Assembly (NCBI RefSeq): GCF_026967805.1
Contig: NZ_JAPVBG010000001.1
Span: 511,143 to 575,142 of the forward strand
Length of the DNA stretch: 64,000 nucleotides
Source of the DNA: Blastococcus sp. VKM Ac-2987
GTDB lineage: Bacteria; Actinomycetota; Actinomycetes; Mycobacteriales; Geodermatophilaceae
Direction of reading: 5' to 3'
A program made the translations under genes and the position numbers. The notes beneath the pieces were generated by a model that did not search any database, had not been told where the DNA came from, and worked only from the letters and a program-made list of their open reading frames with translations. Of the stretch, positions 17,886-26,119 are shown in pieces. Every line of letters starts with the position of its first letter. Position 1 is the first letter of the stretch.

Positions 17886-19747
17886 CGGGGGCGGCGAACA
17901 GCACGGCGTGGGAGCGCGTCACGGGCCGGCTCACCAAGAAGGGCTCCGGTTACCTCTGCCCAGCCCACGATGACAGCAACCCGAGCCTTAGCGTGACGCC
18001 AGGCGACGGCAAAGTCCTGGTGAAGTGCCAAGCGGGCTGCACGTTCGAACAGATCACGACCGCGCTCGACCTCAGTCCTCAGGACTTCTTCGACACGCCA
18101 CTACCGCGGCAGCAAGAGCGCCCCCAAGTCGTCGCGACCTACCCGTACACCGACGAGGCCGGCGAGCTGCTCTGCAGCGTCGCCCGCTTCCAGCCCGGCC
18201 TGAAGGGTGAGAAGAAGACCTTCCGTCCTGTCGGCCCCAACGGCGAGACCGGGAAAGGTGTCCTCGACGATGTCCGTCGAGTGCTGTACCGACTCCCGGA
18301 GGTCATGGAGGCTGCGGCCAGTGGGCGCACGATCTACGTCGTCGAGGGCGAGAAGGACGCTGACGCGTTGGTACGCGCCGGCGAGGTGGCCACCTGCAAC
18401 ATCGGTGGCGCTGGGAAGTGGCGCGCGGAGTACGTGCAGTTCCTCAGGGGCGCCCAGGTAGTCATCGTCGCGGACAGGGACGGCCCGGGACGCGAACATG
18501 CACGAGACATCGCGAAGAGCCTCGAGGGTGTAGCGAAGACGGTGCGCGTCGTCGAGGCAGCTCAGGGCAAGGATGCGGCGGACCACCTGGCTCAAGACGG
18601 CACACCAGCAACGTTCGTCGAGGTGGACCTAGAGGCCAGCGCGAGCGAGTCGATATCGGGACTCCCGCCACCGTCCGACTTCGAGCCCCCGGTCGATGGG
18701 TCGTCAGATGACGAACTTCCGGCCACGTCATGGCAGCGCGTCGACCTGACCGAAGCCCTCAAAGGGCAGGGCACCCCCCAACCAGTCATCTGTGATCGTG
18801 AGGACGGTCAGCACCTGTTCTATGCAGGCAAGGTCCACGACCTCAAGTCGGAACCCGAGGCTGGCAAGACCTGGTTTGCGCTGCATGCCGTCAAGGGTGA
18901 GCTGCGCAAAGGGAACCGAGTCCTCTACCTGGACCACGAGGACGAGCCCCTGTCCATCGTTGGCAAAGTCCAGGCCCTCGGTGTTGAGGATCAGGCCATC
19001 CTGGACCGGTTCATCTACATGCAACCGACAGAACCGTTGACCCCGGCCGCGGCCGCCGCACTCGCTGTGGAGATCAGCCGCCAGCCGGAGATCACCCTTG
19101 TAGTCATCGACGGTGTCACCGACGCCATGGGTTCGAGCGACCTAGACCCCGAGGCCAATAAGGACATCCGTGCCTGGATGACGGCCGTGCCCAAAGCCAT
19201 AGCGAAATAGGGGCCAGCCGTCGTGCTCCTAGACCACGTCACCAAGAGCAAGGACACGCGTGGGCGCTATTCCATCGGAGGCCAGCACAAGCTGGCAGCC
19301 ATCGACGGGGCTTCCTACGTGCTGGAAAACATCATGCCCTTCGGTCGAGGCATGAAGGGCATGTCCAAGATCTCTGTCGTCAAGGACAAGAACGGCTGGG
19401 TCCGAAAAGGTTCAGTCCTCGGCAAGGCCGTCGGCGAGTTGCTGGTGCATGCCAATGACGATGGATCGTACGTTCACGTCCGCATCGCGACTCCAGAGGG
19501 TCTGGACACACCAGGTGAGTTTTGGCCCACAACATTGATGCAGCGCATCAGCGACTGGATTGAAGGGCAGAAGCCCCGGATTCCCAACACCGGGGACATC
19601 CTCCGCAACGTTCAAGGCAACAACAAGGCCAAGTCCGAGGCCCTGAACATCCTCGCTAAAGAGGGCTATTTGCATCGTCAGCAGGATGGTGCCGCGGTCA
19701 CTTTTGCCCTGCTCAAACCGTTCCCTGGAGGAAGGGAAAACCAATGA
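17882..19747 (+). pseudogene. Primase (CHC2 + Toprim) / RecA-like helicase, interrupted by in-frame TAG
   Basis: One reading frame, with a TAG at 19208-19210 after 442 codons. A zinc ribbon (C26-P-A-H29 ... C49-x3-C53) is followed by Toprim motifs EGEKDAD (155-161) and ADRDGPG (197-203), a RecA/RepA-like ATPase with SEPEAGKTW (323-331), and VLYLDHED (347-354). The TAG falls directly before GPAVVLLDHVTKSKD, the conserved core strand of the ATPase, so the first 442 residues alone should be inactive. The remaining 178 codons continue without a shift and end in a winged-helix-like tail (GNNKAKSEALNILAKEGYL). Most likely one substitution (for example CAG to TAG). Amber readthrough or a sequencing error are alternatives. 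Confidence 0.85.
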
Positions 19748-19748
19748 C

Positions 19749-19866
19749 CTTTCCCATACCTTTCCCATCGAGTTATCCCCAGGCTTTCCCATACCTTTCC
19801 CACTTGCGACCAGGACTTTCCCAAGCATTCCCAAGCGTTCCCTCCTCCTTTCCCCAGACCTTTCCC
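19749..19866. repeat. TTTCCC iteron-like cluster, candidate origin of replication
   Basis: TTTCCC occurs at 19750, 19761, 19785, 19796, 19817, 19849 and 19861, with ATTCCC and GTTCCC variants near 19827, 19837 and 19869. The 19-base unit CTTTCCCATACCTTTCCCA is perfectly repeated at 19749-19767 and 19784-19802. Spacing within pairs is 11 bases, one helical turn. It begins where the primase/helicase gene ends and is followed by a strong inverted repeat, a typical setting for an iteron origin. Confidence 0.6.
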
Positions 19867-19900
19867 TCGTTCCCCCCCGCCTATAGGCGGGGGAACGAGG
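19865..19900. repeat. Long inverted repeat centred on TATA, downstream of the iteron cluster
   Basis: Arms CCTCGTTCCCCC...GCC and GGCGGGGGAACGAGG pair over about 15 bases with two extra C in the left arm, around a TATA loop. It could be a terminator of the replication operon or a structural part of the origin. Confidence 0.7.
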
Positions 19901-19919
19901 AGAGAGGGGCTATCAGAGG

Positions 19920-20093
19920 ATGACTGAGAAGGAGTTGAAGAAGCTGGCGAAGGCTTGGGTTCGGACCCAGGGATGCACCTGCAGAGTGGAGGTGCGCATC
20001 GAGTCATCACCTGATGGCTTGCTCCACGCAGCGAACTGTCACCACGATGACTGGTGCCGGCTCATCCGCTCACAAGAGGCAACGAATAACTGA
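19920..20093 (+). CDS. Small Cys/His-rich protein
   Basis: 57 residues from ATG 19920 (MTEKELKKLAKAWVRTQ), with an AGAGGA stretch immediately upstream. It contains C-T-C near residue 20 and CHHDDWC at 40-46, a possible small zinc site. A basic amphipathic helix leads. It sits directly after the origin-like repeats, so a DNA-binding or copy-control role is possible. No family recognised. Confidence 0.5.
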   Translation: MTEKELKKLAKAWVRTQGCTCRVEVRIESSPDGLLHAANCHHDDWCRLIRSQEATNN

Positions 20094-20102
20094 GCCACGG
20101 AC

Positions 20103-20378
20103 TCAGGACAGGAAGACCTGCAGCGTCACGCTCACCGCGGCCAGGAGCGCTGCGACCGCCGTCAAGAGTGCAGAGATCTTCTGCCATCGCAACGTGGTCC
20201 TCTGCTCCTGGAGGGTGTCGAGCTGAGCCTGTGCGACCAGGCCCTCCTTGACCTTGGAGATCCAGGTGTCGAAACGCTCACCGTTCCCCTGGTAGTTGAG
20301 GATGTACTCCGCGATGTCTGCGTTGGTGATCCCCTCGGGGACCGGGTCGCCTGAGAAGGGCTCACGTACCTGGCTCAT
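20103..20378 (-). CDS. Small single-pass membrane protein
   Basis: 91 residues from ATG 20378 (MSQVREPFSGDPVPEG). A soluble N-terminal part with an amphipathic helix (NADIAEYILNYQGNGERFDT) precedes a coiled stretch and a C-terminal transmembrane segment (ISALLTAVAALLAAVSVTLQ). The layout recalls tail-anchored small proteins or phage holin-like proteins, but the function is not recognisable. Confidence 0.6.
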   Translation of the reverse strand: MSQVREPFSGDPVPEGITNADIAEYILNYQGNGERFDTWISKVKEGLVAQAQLDTLQEQRTTLRWQKISALLTAVAALLAAVSVTLQVFLS

Positions 20379-20417
20379 GGCTATGACATCGGCAGTCTGT
20401 TCGGTCGATCGAACCAT

Positions 20418-20845
20418 CCAGACGAGACAGGGCCACGGCCCGCGTCGAGCCGCTGTCGCTAAGCAACACCACTACCGACACCATGTGTGGTGTCTCGACC
20501 ACGCAGGGGGGTGGGGTGAAACTCCAAAGCTTCTCGTTACGCCCCAGACCTGTGCCCTGTGTCTACTTTCTGTACAACCTTTGGCCGTTTTTTCCTACGC
20601 TTTTCGCTTTCCCAGCGTGTCTTTTTGTCCCAGCTCGCGCCCGACGCGCCGGCCAGTTGCACCGCCCTGGAGCAAGCGAAACAGCAAGAACCTGCAAGTC
20701 ACAGGCCATGAGCCCTGCCTGGGTGGGGACACCCCGGAGAGCCCTGCCCGCCGACGGAGACCACAGGAGTGCGGAATATACGATGACAAAAGTCGCCGAA
20801 AAATCTCCGTGACGCACGTCGGGCCGGCTCCTGGTGCCGCACAGT
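20418..20845. other. ~430-base intergenic region with AT-richer patches
   Basis: No convincing gene. It holds a pyrimidine-rich stretch (20545-20640, with TTTGGCCGTTTTTTCC and CTTTTTGTCCC) unlike the surrounding DNA. This could be a regulatory or origin-related segment. No clear repeat. Confidence 0.4.
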
Positions 20846-21550
20846 TCAGGCGCTCAGCAGCGGTGGAGCCAGCTCTCCACCCCAGCTGTAGCTCCACAGA
20901 ACCGGATCGATGTCCCTGATGCCCGCAGCAAGGACGTCCAGGCACCGTAGGACCTTGGCCTCGTCCAAGTGTGCGACATAGCTCCAGAAGCCGTCATCCT
21001 CGCTGAAGCGAAGCCGCTCGTCGGCAGTCCGTAGCTGACCGCGCTGGTGCGTCAGGATGTTCCGGAGCTCAAAGATCTCGTGCACCGCCAGCGGCCGGGC
21101 CTCGATCCCCAGGAGCCTGCAGGCCTCCCGCACCTTGCGGAACTGAGGGAACGAACCGTCCAGTGATCGGGGATGCCCGTGGGCGTTGCAGACCTCGGCG
21201 TACGCCTTGATCACGTAGACCTCGTATGCGGTCACTGCATCACGCACCACCGCGGCCAGGGTCATCCAGTGCCAGTCCCCCGGCGACATGCCGATGTGGT
21301 CCTCGAAGATGTCGATCGGATCCGGGCTGTCCTCATGGCCAGGTGATTCCAGGATGGCCCGCCACTCAGCTTGGAACCGCTCCTCCATCCACCGGAGGGT
21401 CAGATGCAGGTAAGCCCGCTGGTCGCGGCTTGTCAGCTGCCACTCGTCATAAGCCCGGGTGACGTGTCCACAGCCGTCCGCCCGTGCATACCACCCCAGC
21501 TCGTGGGCCTCCTCCAAGGTCAGGGGTCGCCACGGTCCCTCCTCGTCCAT
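20846..21550 (-). CDS. HEPN-like protein, possible RNase/abortive-infection factor
   Basis: 234 residues from ATG 21550 (MDEEGPWRPLTLEEAHELG). The second half is all-helical and carries FELRNILTHQRGQL, an R-N-x3-H motif (Rx4H), the catalytic signature of HEPN ribonucleases, preceded by a helix that starts TAYEVYVIKAYAEVC. HEPN proteins often act as toxins or in phage defence by cleaving RNA. No antitoxin partner such as an MNT gene is adjacent, and the neighbour is a membrane protein on the same strand. Assignment rests on the motif and helical pattern. Confidence 0.6.
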   Translation of the reverse strand: MDEEGPWRPLTLEEAHELGWYARADGCGHVTRAYDEWQLTSRDQRAYLHLTLRWMEERFQAEWRAILESPGHEDSPDPIDIFEDHIGMSPGDWHWMTLAAVVRDAVTAYEVYVIKAYAEVCNAHGHPRSLDGSFPQFRKVREACRLLGIEARPLAVHEIFELRNILTHQRGQLRTADERLRFSEDDGFWSYVAHLDEAKVLRCLDVLAAGIRDIDPVLWSYSWGGELAPPLLSA

Positions 21551-21870
21551 GGTCCGAGGGTGACACGGCACTGCGGATACGGTGACGCGCCCTCCGACCG
21601 ACGCGCCGTCCGGGGCGGTAGGGGGAGGGAGGGTCGAAAGTCCAGAGCCCTCGAACCCGCGAGACGTCCCTAGGCGCGCCGCGTTTTCGGCATTTCCGAA
21701 GCGCGTTTTGGGCCGTTCTTTTTTTCTGAGGGGTTTGATATGCCCCCTGACCAGCGACGATGCTCAGACAGGCCTCCGAATGCCGAAGCCTCACCCACGG
21801 CCCTGGTGGCTGGCTCCCGCGAGCTGTCGCCACGAAGCGCCCTCCCCATGGGCGACATGCCGCCATGCCA
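21551..21870. other. ~320-base gap between two minus-strand genes
   Basis: No supported gene. It contains a T-run (GTTCTTTTTTTCTGAG near 21715-21730) and a GC-poor patch that may belong to the promoter of the HEPN gene. Confidence 0.35.
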
Positions 21871-22677
21871 TCACCGTCCATGTAGCGAGTTCCAGTTCAA
21901 CTTCTGCAACAGCAACATCTCTGCACCCCCGGCGACCTTCCCCGGGGTGTACCGCGATGCATCTAAAGCCTTCCGTAGCCGGTCAGAAGCAACCCAATAG
22001 TCAGCGATCGCCAGGACGTACCCAGAGAGGTTGGACTCCTTGGTTCCGCCTGGCTCCCTGACCTGGACGCCGCCTGGTTCGTACGGGAGGTCATCCATCA
22101 CGAAGAAGATGGTCGCTCCGTTCACCTCCGCCAGCGCAGCGCTCACCGCAGGTTCGTACGCGTGCAGAATCGGCTCGATCTTCCGGTACTCGTCGCTGTG
22201 CCACTTAAGCCGGTCCTGGATGACCTGTCTGACGTTCACCTGGGGAGGAGTCAGAAGGTCCCCGAATCCGATCCGCGAGCAGACGTCGCGCAGGTAGTCC
22301 ACCGTCACCGGCTTGCTGTGCAACTGGTCGGCCAGGAACTCGAGGTCGTCCACCATTTTCGGAGCATTCATCGCGATGTTGCAGAGAGAGAACCAGGTCG
22401 CCTCGTAGAAGGATCGCAACGCTGCAGCTCTAGGCCTGACGACGACAAGCCAGTTGAAGATGTACGCCGCAAGATACGAGAAGCCCAGTCCTCCGGCAGC
22501 AATCCCGACCTCATGCCCCCACGGGACGACCTCTCCTACGTCCGAGAAGGCGCTGACCACGCCGACCCCGATACCCGCCGCAACGAGAAGCGCTTCGGGG
22601 GCGTGATCCTTGATCCAGGCCTTCACCGGGGGAGAGTACCTGCCCGCCTGCAGCTCCTGCCTACAGCGGTAGCCCAC
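21871..22677 (-). CDS. Membrane protein with cytosolic domain, unknown function
   Basis: 268 residues from GTG 22677 with an AGGAA ribosome site. Two transmembrane helices lie near the N-terminus (ALLVAAGIGVGVVSAFSDVG and GIAAGGLGFSYLAAYIFNWL), followed by a ~180-residue soluble domain (MNAPKMVDDLEFLADQLHS, VRQVIQDRLKWHSDEYRKIE, then YVLAIADYWVASDRLRKAL). No family recognised. Its place next to the HEPN gene on the same strand fits a two-gene defence unit with a membrane effector, but that is speculation. Confidence 0.6.
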   Translation of the reverse strand: MGYRCRQELQAGRYSPPVKAWIKDHAPEALLVAAGIGVGVVSAFSDVGEVVPWGHEVGIAAGGLGFSYLAAYIFNWLVVVRPRAAALRSFYEATWFSLCNIAMNAPKMVDDLEFLADQLHSKPVTVDYLRDVCSRIGFGDLLTPPQVNVRQVIQDRLKWHSDEYRKIEPILHAYEPAVSAALAEVNGATIFFVMDDLPYEPGGVQVREPGGTKESNLSGYVLAIADYWVASDRLRKALDASRYTPGKVAGGAEMLLLQKLNWNSLHGR

Positions 22678-22695
22678 CGAGCATTCCTGCGGATC

Positions 22696-22727
22696 GCATT
22701 ATTTCGCCTACGGAAATGCCATAATGG
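22696..22727 (+). promoter_or_regulatory. Inverted repeat in the divergent promoter region
   Basis: CATTAT (22697-22702) and ATAATG (22721-22726) form a perfect 6-bp inverted repeat. CATAAT at 22720-22725 also looks like a -10 box for the plus-strand zinc-finger gene starting at 22734. It may be an operator. Low certainty. Confidence 0.35.
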
Positions 22728-22733
22728 GTACGC

Positions 22734-22967
22734 ATGCAAGACACCTCCCCCACCTGCCCCGCTTGCTTTAGGCCCGTCCCTGTAAATACAGGAAGGGGCC
22801 GTCCTCGCGTCTTCTGCAACGCCACCTGCCGTAACGCTCGCAGGAGCCTTGTCGATAAGGAGACGGGCAAGAGGCGGATGGAAACTCCCGACGAGATGCG
22901 GCAGCGCCACGATGCGCACGTCGCTCTGAACCGACGGATCAGCCGCGCGTTGGGGTCGGCGCAATGA
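22734..22967 (+). CDS. Small zinc-ribbon protein
   Basis: 77 residues. CPACFRPVP (C-x2-C) and VFCNATCRNARR (C-x3-C) form a likely Zn-ribbon in residues 8-33, followed by a charged helix (ETPDEMRQRHDAHVALNRRI). Similar small zinc-finger proteins are common in actinophages. It is the first gene of the phage-like block. Confidence 0.65.
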   Translation: MQDTSPTCPACFRPVPVNTGRGRPRVFCNATCRNARRSLVDKETGKRRMETPDEMRQRHDAHVALNRRISRALGSAQ

Positions 22968-23104
22968 CCTGCGCCTCAGCGGAATCGCCGCCCACTCGTA
23001 ACCACCATGCTGGCCAAGCCTCGATCGGTAGGACTGCCTGGGGCGGCCACCGTGATCGCCGCCCCAGGCTCGCTGACGCCGACCACCCGCACAAGGAGAA
23101 CCAT

Positions 23105-23569
23105 ATGGCAGGAAAGCCAGAACCAATAAGGGTTGAGGGATTGCGGGAGCTTCGCTCGACGCTAAAGAACTCTAACAAGGAACTGAAGAAGGACTTCGAT
23201 AAGTCGCTTCGACTGATAGGTGTCGAGACAGCACTGGACGCACGACGGCGTGCGTCCAGTGAGGGGGGCGCTCTCGCGAAAGGTGCGTCGTCCATCGTCG
23301 GCGGTGTGGACTTCCGAGGCGCGTTTGTGCGCTTCGGTGGCCCGAAAGCCCCGTTCATGGCAGGTGCTGAGTTCGGCGGTGGAGCCCACGGCAAGGGCAA
23401 TCCAACTGCCCGCGGCGGCTACACCACGCAGTTTCGTCCCTGGACCGGGAACAACGACGACGCCGGTTACGCCATTTGGCCGACCATCCGTCATCGCCAA
23501 GACGGCCCGAACCGGGAACTCACCGAAGCGCAGATCAACCAGTTCATCCACCGCAACAACCTCGGCTAA
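23105..23569 (+). CDS. HK97 gp10-like phage minor structural protein
   Basis: 154 residues from ATG 23105 with AAGGAG 7 bases upstream. IRVEGLRELRSTLKNSNKEL, then DFDKSLRLIGVETALDARRR matches the N-terminal helix of HK97 gp10/neck-completion proteins. The Gly-rich second half (AEFGGGAHGKGNPTARGG, TTQFRPWTGN) matches the family's C-terminal part. In phages it lies between head-tail connector genes and the major tail tube gene, which is missing here. Confidence 0.7.
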   Translation: MAGKPEPIRVEGLRELRSTLKNSNKELKKDFDKSLRLIGVETALDARRRASSEGGALAKGASSIVGGVDFRGAFVRFGGPKAPFMAGAEFGGGAHGKGNPTARGGYTTQFRPWTGNNDDAGYAIWPTIRHRQDGPNRELTEAQINQFIHRNNLG

Positions 23570-23600
23570 TCAGCCGACTTCACACGACAACGAGGGTTTC

Positions 23601-23957
23601 ATGACCACTACCAAGACTAAGACCGCAGGCACCAAGCCGCCGAAGAAGACGACTGGCGGACGTGTAACGCCGAAGAAGGTGAAGGTCGATCCGACCAAAG
23701 AGCTTGTCATTGACACTCGCGAACTCAATCGCCGGGAGATGGCTGAGATCGAGCGACTAGCCGGCAAGCCAGTCAAGGAGCTGACGTTTGACGACGGAAC
23801 GCCAACTCAAGAGCTGGACACGATCATCACCTACATCCGTTTGCGGGAGCATCACCCCGACATCACCCTCGACGAAGTGTGGGACCTGCCCATCACGAAG
23901 GAGATCAAAGTGCGTGGTGCTGAGGTCCCTACCAAGGCCGCCAGTTCCCCGAGCTAG
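23601..23957 (+). CDS. Phage tail assembly chaperone, upstream (G) product
   Basis: 118 residues from ATG 23601. A Lys/Thr-rich N-terminus is followed by ELNRREMAEIERLAGKPVKE, then TIITYIRLREHHPDITLDEV, a layout typical of siphophage tail assembly chaperones encoded just before the tape measure gene. A -1 frame opens before its stop and runs to the tape measure gene, so a longer GT product is expected. The protein coats the tape measure protein during tail assembly. Confidence 0.75.
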   Translation: MTTTKTKTAGTKPPKKTTGGRVTPKKVKVDPTKELVIDTRELNRREMAEIERLAGKPVKELTFDDGTPTQELDTIITYIRLREHHPDITLDEVWDLPITKEIKVRGAEVPTKAASSPS

Positions 23958-24088
23958 CGGCCCTCGTTCACTTTTACGGCGTAGGTCCAGCGGACCTGTT
24001 GGACCTACCCATGACGATCTACAACGAACTGATCATTTACTTCAACGACTACACCACTGAGCAGAAGAAGCTCGCGGAGAAGCGATAA
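23924..24088 (+). CDS. Tail assembly chaperone T extension, read by -1 frameshift
   Basis: In the -1 frame relative to the G product there is an open stretch without its own start: QFPELAALVHFYGVGPADL, then LPMTIYNELIIYFNDYTTEQ, ending with TAA 5 bases before the tape measure ATG. The sequence is typical of the T part of GT fusions. The shift must occur between 23924 and 23955. TTCCCCG at 23945-23951 (Ser-Pro codons TCC CCG re-pairing to TTC CCC) is a possible slip site. Confidence 0.7.
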   Translation, partial: GPYQGRQFPELAALVHFYGVGPADLLDLPMTIYNELIIYFNDYTTEQKKLAEKR

Positions 24089-24093
24089 ACCCA

Positions 24094-26004
24094 ATGGCTG
24101 CTAAGCCAATCAAGATCACCATCCTCGCCGACGACCAGACATCCAAGTCGTTCAAATCCGCTGAAGAGAATGCCGGCAGGTTCAGCGGCACCATGGAGAA
24201 GGCCTCAACTGTCAGCACCAAAGCACTCGGCGCCATCGGTGCCGGTGCTGGCATTGCGGCAAGCGCCATGGCGGGCTTTGCAAAGGCGTTAGACGTCGGT
24301 GCTGCGACCGACAAGATGACAGCACAGCTCGGTCTAACGGCTGAGGAGTCAGGCCGCTACGGGAAGATCGCTGGTGACCTATATACCCAGGCATACGGCG
24401 ACTCCATGGACGAAGTGAACTCAGCAATTGGTGCTGTCCGCACTTCCATCGAAGGCATGGCGACTGCTACGTCGAGCGATTTGCAAGAAGCGAGTGTGAA
24501 TGCCATCAACCTCGCGAAGATCTTCGACATGGACGTGAGCGAGTCGGCGAGCGCAGCTGGCAACATCATCCGCACCGGCCTTGCAGACAATGCAACTGAA
24601 GCCTTCGATTTGATGACGGTCGGCCTGCAGAAAGTGCCCGCGGCAATGCGTGGCGATCTGCTTGAGGCGACTAATGAATACGGCACTTACCTAGATTCAC
24701 TTGGCCTCACTGGCCAGGAGTCCTTCGGTCTTTTGGTCGAGGGCGCCAAAGGCGGAGCCATCCAACTCGACAAGACCGGTGACGCACTAAAAGAGTTCAC
24801 CATCCGCTCAACGGACATGAGCACCGGCAGTGTTGCTGCCTATGAAGCTCTTGGCCTCAATGCCCAAGAGATGAGCAACAAGATCCTCGCCGGTGGTGAG
24901 ACTGCACGAGGCGGCTTTGATCAGATCGTTGAGGGCCTTGTGAATATCAAGGACCCAACAGAACAAGCCAACACGGCCATTGCACTCTTCGGCACGCCAC
25001 TTGAAGACATCGGCACAAACAAGATTCCTGCGTTCCTTGAGAGTCTCGACAACGCCGAGACCGCGCTTGATGATGTGAGCGGTGCTGCAAAGGAAGCTGG
25101 TGACGCATTTAACGAGAACGCGAAGACCAAGATCGAGGAGTGGAAACGCAAATTGGAGACCAGCGTCGTGAACTTTATTGGCGGCCATGTCATTCCCAAA
25201 ATCGAAAGCATGACCCAGTCGCTGCGGGAGAACGAGCCCGTGTGGGACGCAGTCAAGATCGTCGCCGTTGGAGCATTGGGTGTTCTCGGTCTGGCGATGA
25301 CTGTCACTGCCGCCCAGGTTGTCATCGGTTGGGCTGCCATGGGGATTGCCAGCATGGTCAATGCCGTGAAGATGGCCGGCGCCTGGATCGTGGCCATGGG
25401 GCCGATCGGCTGGGCGATTGCTGCGATAGCCGGAATCGCCATCGTCGTCTACAAAAATTGGGACACGATTGTCGAGAAGACCGGTCAAGCTTGGGGCTGG
25501 GTCAGTGACAAGATTTCCGGGTTTATCGAGCACTTCAAGACCTTGCCGGTCAAGATTGCCTTCATCGCTCTTACCCTGTGGGACGGCATCAAAGATTCCT
25601 TCAGGTCGGCGCTCAACTGGGTCATCGACAAGTGGAATGGGTTCAGCCTGACCGCCAAGGTTCCTGACAATACGATCACGTCAGCATTGGGTATTGCCGG
25701 AAAGGGCTTCGCGTTCGAGACTCCCAACATTCCTCGCTTCGCTTCTGGTGGTGTTGCTCCGGGTGGCGTGCCGATCATCGTCGGCGAGAGAGGGCCGGAA
25801 CTCGTAACCCTCGGTGAGACGTCGCGTGTGTACAACGCACACGACACCGCGAGTCTTGCAGGTGGGTCGAACCGTCCCGTAGAGATCCACAACGCGTTCA
25901 ACATCACGGGCCCAGATCCGCAGGCAATCGCTCGGCAGATCGAGGATGCGCTTGAGGAGAGTTTCGAAGAGAGCCTGCGCCTACTAACCATGGGCGCTCG
26001 GTAG
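24094..26004 (+). CDS. Phage tail tape measure protein
   Basis: 636 residues. The N-terminus is an Ala/Ser-rich amphipathic region (GAIGAGAGIAASAMAGFAKA). A TP901-type tape measure region follows (GLTAEESGRYGKIAGDLYTQ ... MTVGLQKVPAAMRGDLLEAT), then three hydrophobic segments (about residues 390-455), Trp-rich helices (NWDTIVEKTGQAWGWVSDKI) and a C-terminal SGGVAPGGVPIIVGERGPEL motif typical of tape measure C-termini. Length sets the tail length in siphophages, and 636 residues is short. The gene appears intact. Its base composition is visibly less GC-rich than the flanks, pointing to phage origin. Confidence 0.9.
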   Translation: MAAKPIKITILADDQTSKSFKSAEENAGRFSGTMEKASTVSTKALGAIGAGAGIAASAMAGFAKALDVGAATDKMTAQLGLTAEESGRYGKIAGDLYTQAYGDSMDEVNSAIGAVRTSIEGMATATSSDLQEASVNAINLAKIFDMDVSESASAAGNIIRTGLADNATEAFDLMTVGLQKVPAAMRGDLLEATNEYGTYLDSLGLTGQESFGLLVEGAKGGAIQLDKTGDALKEFTIRSTDMSTGSVAAYEALGLNAQEMSNKILAGGETARGGFDQIVEGLVNIKDPTEQANTAIALFGTPLEDIGTNKIPAFLESLDNAETALDDVSGAAKEAGDAFNENAKTKIEEWKRKLETSVVNFIGGHVIPKIESMTQSLRENEPVWDAVKIVAVGALGVLGLAMTVTAAQVVIGWAAMGIASMVNAVKMAGAWIVAMGPIGWAIAAIAGIAIVVYKNWDTIVEKTGQAWGWVSDKISGFIEHFKTLPVKIAFIALTLWDGIKDSFRSALNWVIDKWNGFSLTAKVPDNTITSALGIAGKGFAFETPNIPRFASGGVAPGGVPIIVGERGPELVTLGETSRVYNAHDTASLAGGSNRPVEIHNAFNITGPDPQAIARQIEDALEESFEESLRLLTMGAR

Positions 26005-26011
26005 GAGACTG

Positions 26012-26119
26012 ATGGCGACGACTCGGATCAACGTCGCCTCGGTCAAGCAGATCGTCGGTAGCTATCTAGTAGGTCGCGTGGCGACATCCGTTCGAAGAGC
26101 CATATCTGGCGCAGAATGA
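26012..26119 (+). pseudogene. Truncated gene after tape measure (phage tail fragment)
   Basis: ATG 26012 starts a frame MATTRINVASVKQIVGSYLV that stops after 35 residues. In siphophages a distal tail or minor tail gene follows the tape measure, so this looks like the first codons of such a gene fused to unrelated sequence. It marks the right break of the phage block. Confidence 0.45.

Noticed and set aside
17882-19747. Amber-suppressed or pyrrolysine-containing helicase
   Set aside because: No suppressor tRNA or pyl genes in the window and no reason to expect them. A nonsense mutation or error is simpler.
19686-19886. Plus-strand frame across the TTTCCC repeats
   Set aside because: It merely translates the repeats (Phe-Pro-rich) and overlaps the helicase 3' end.
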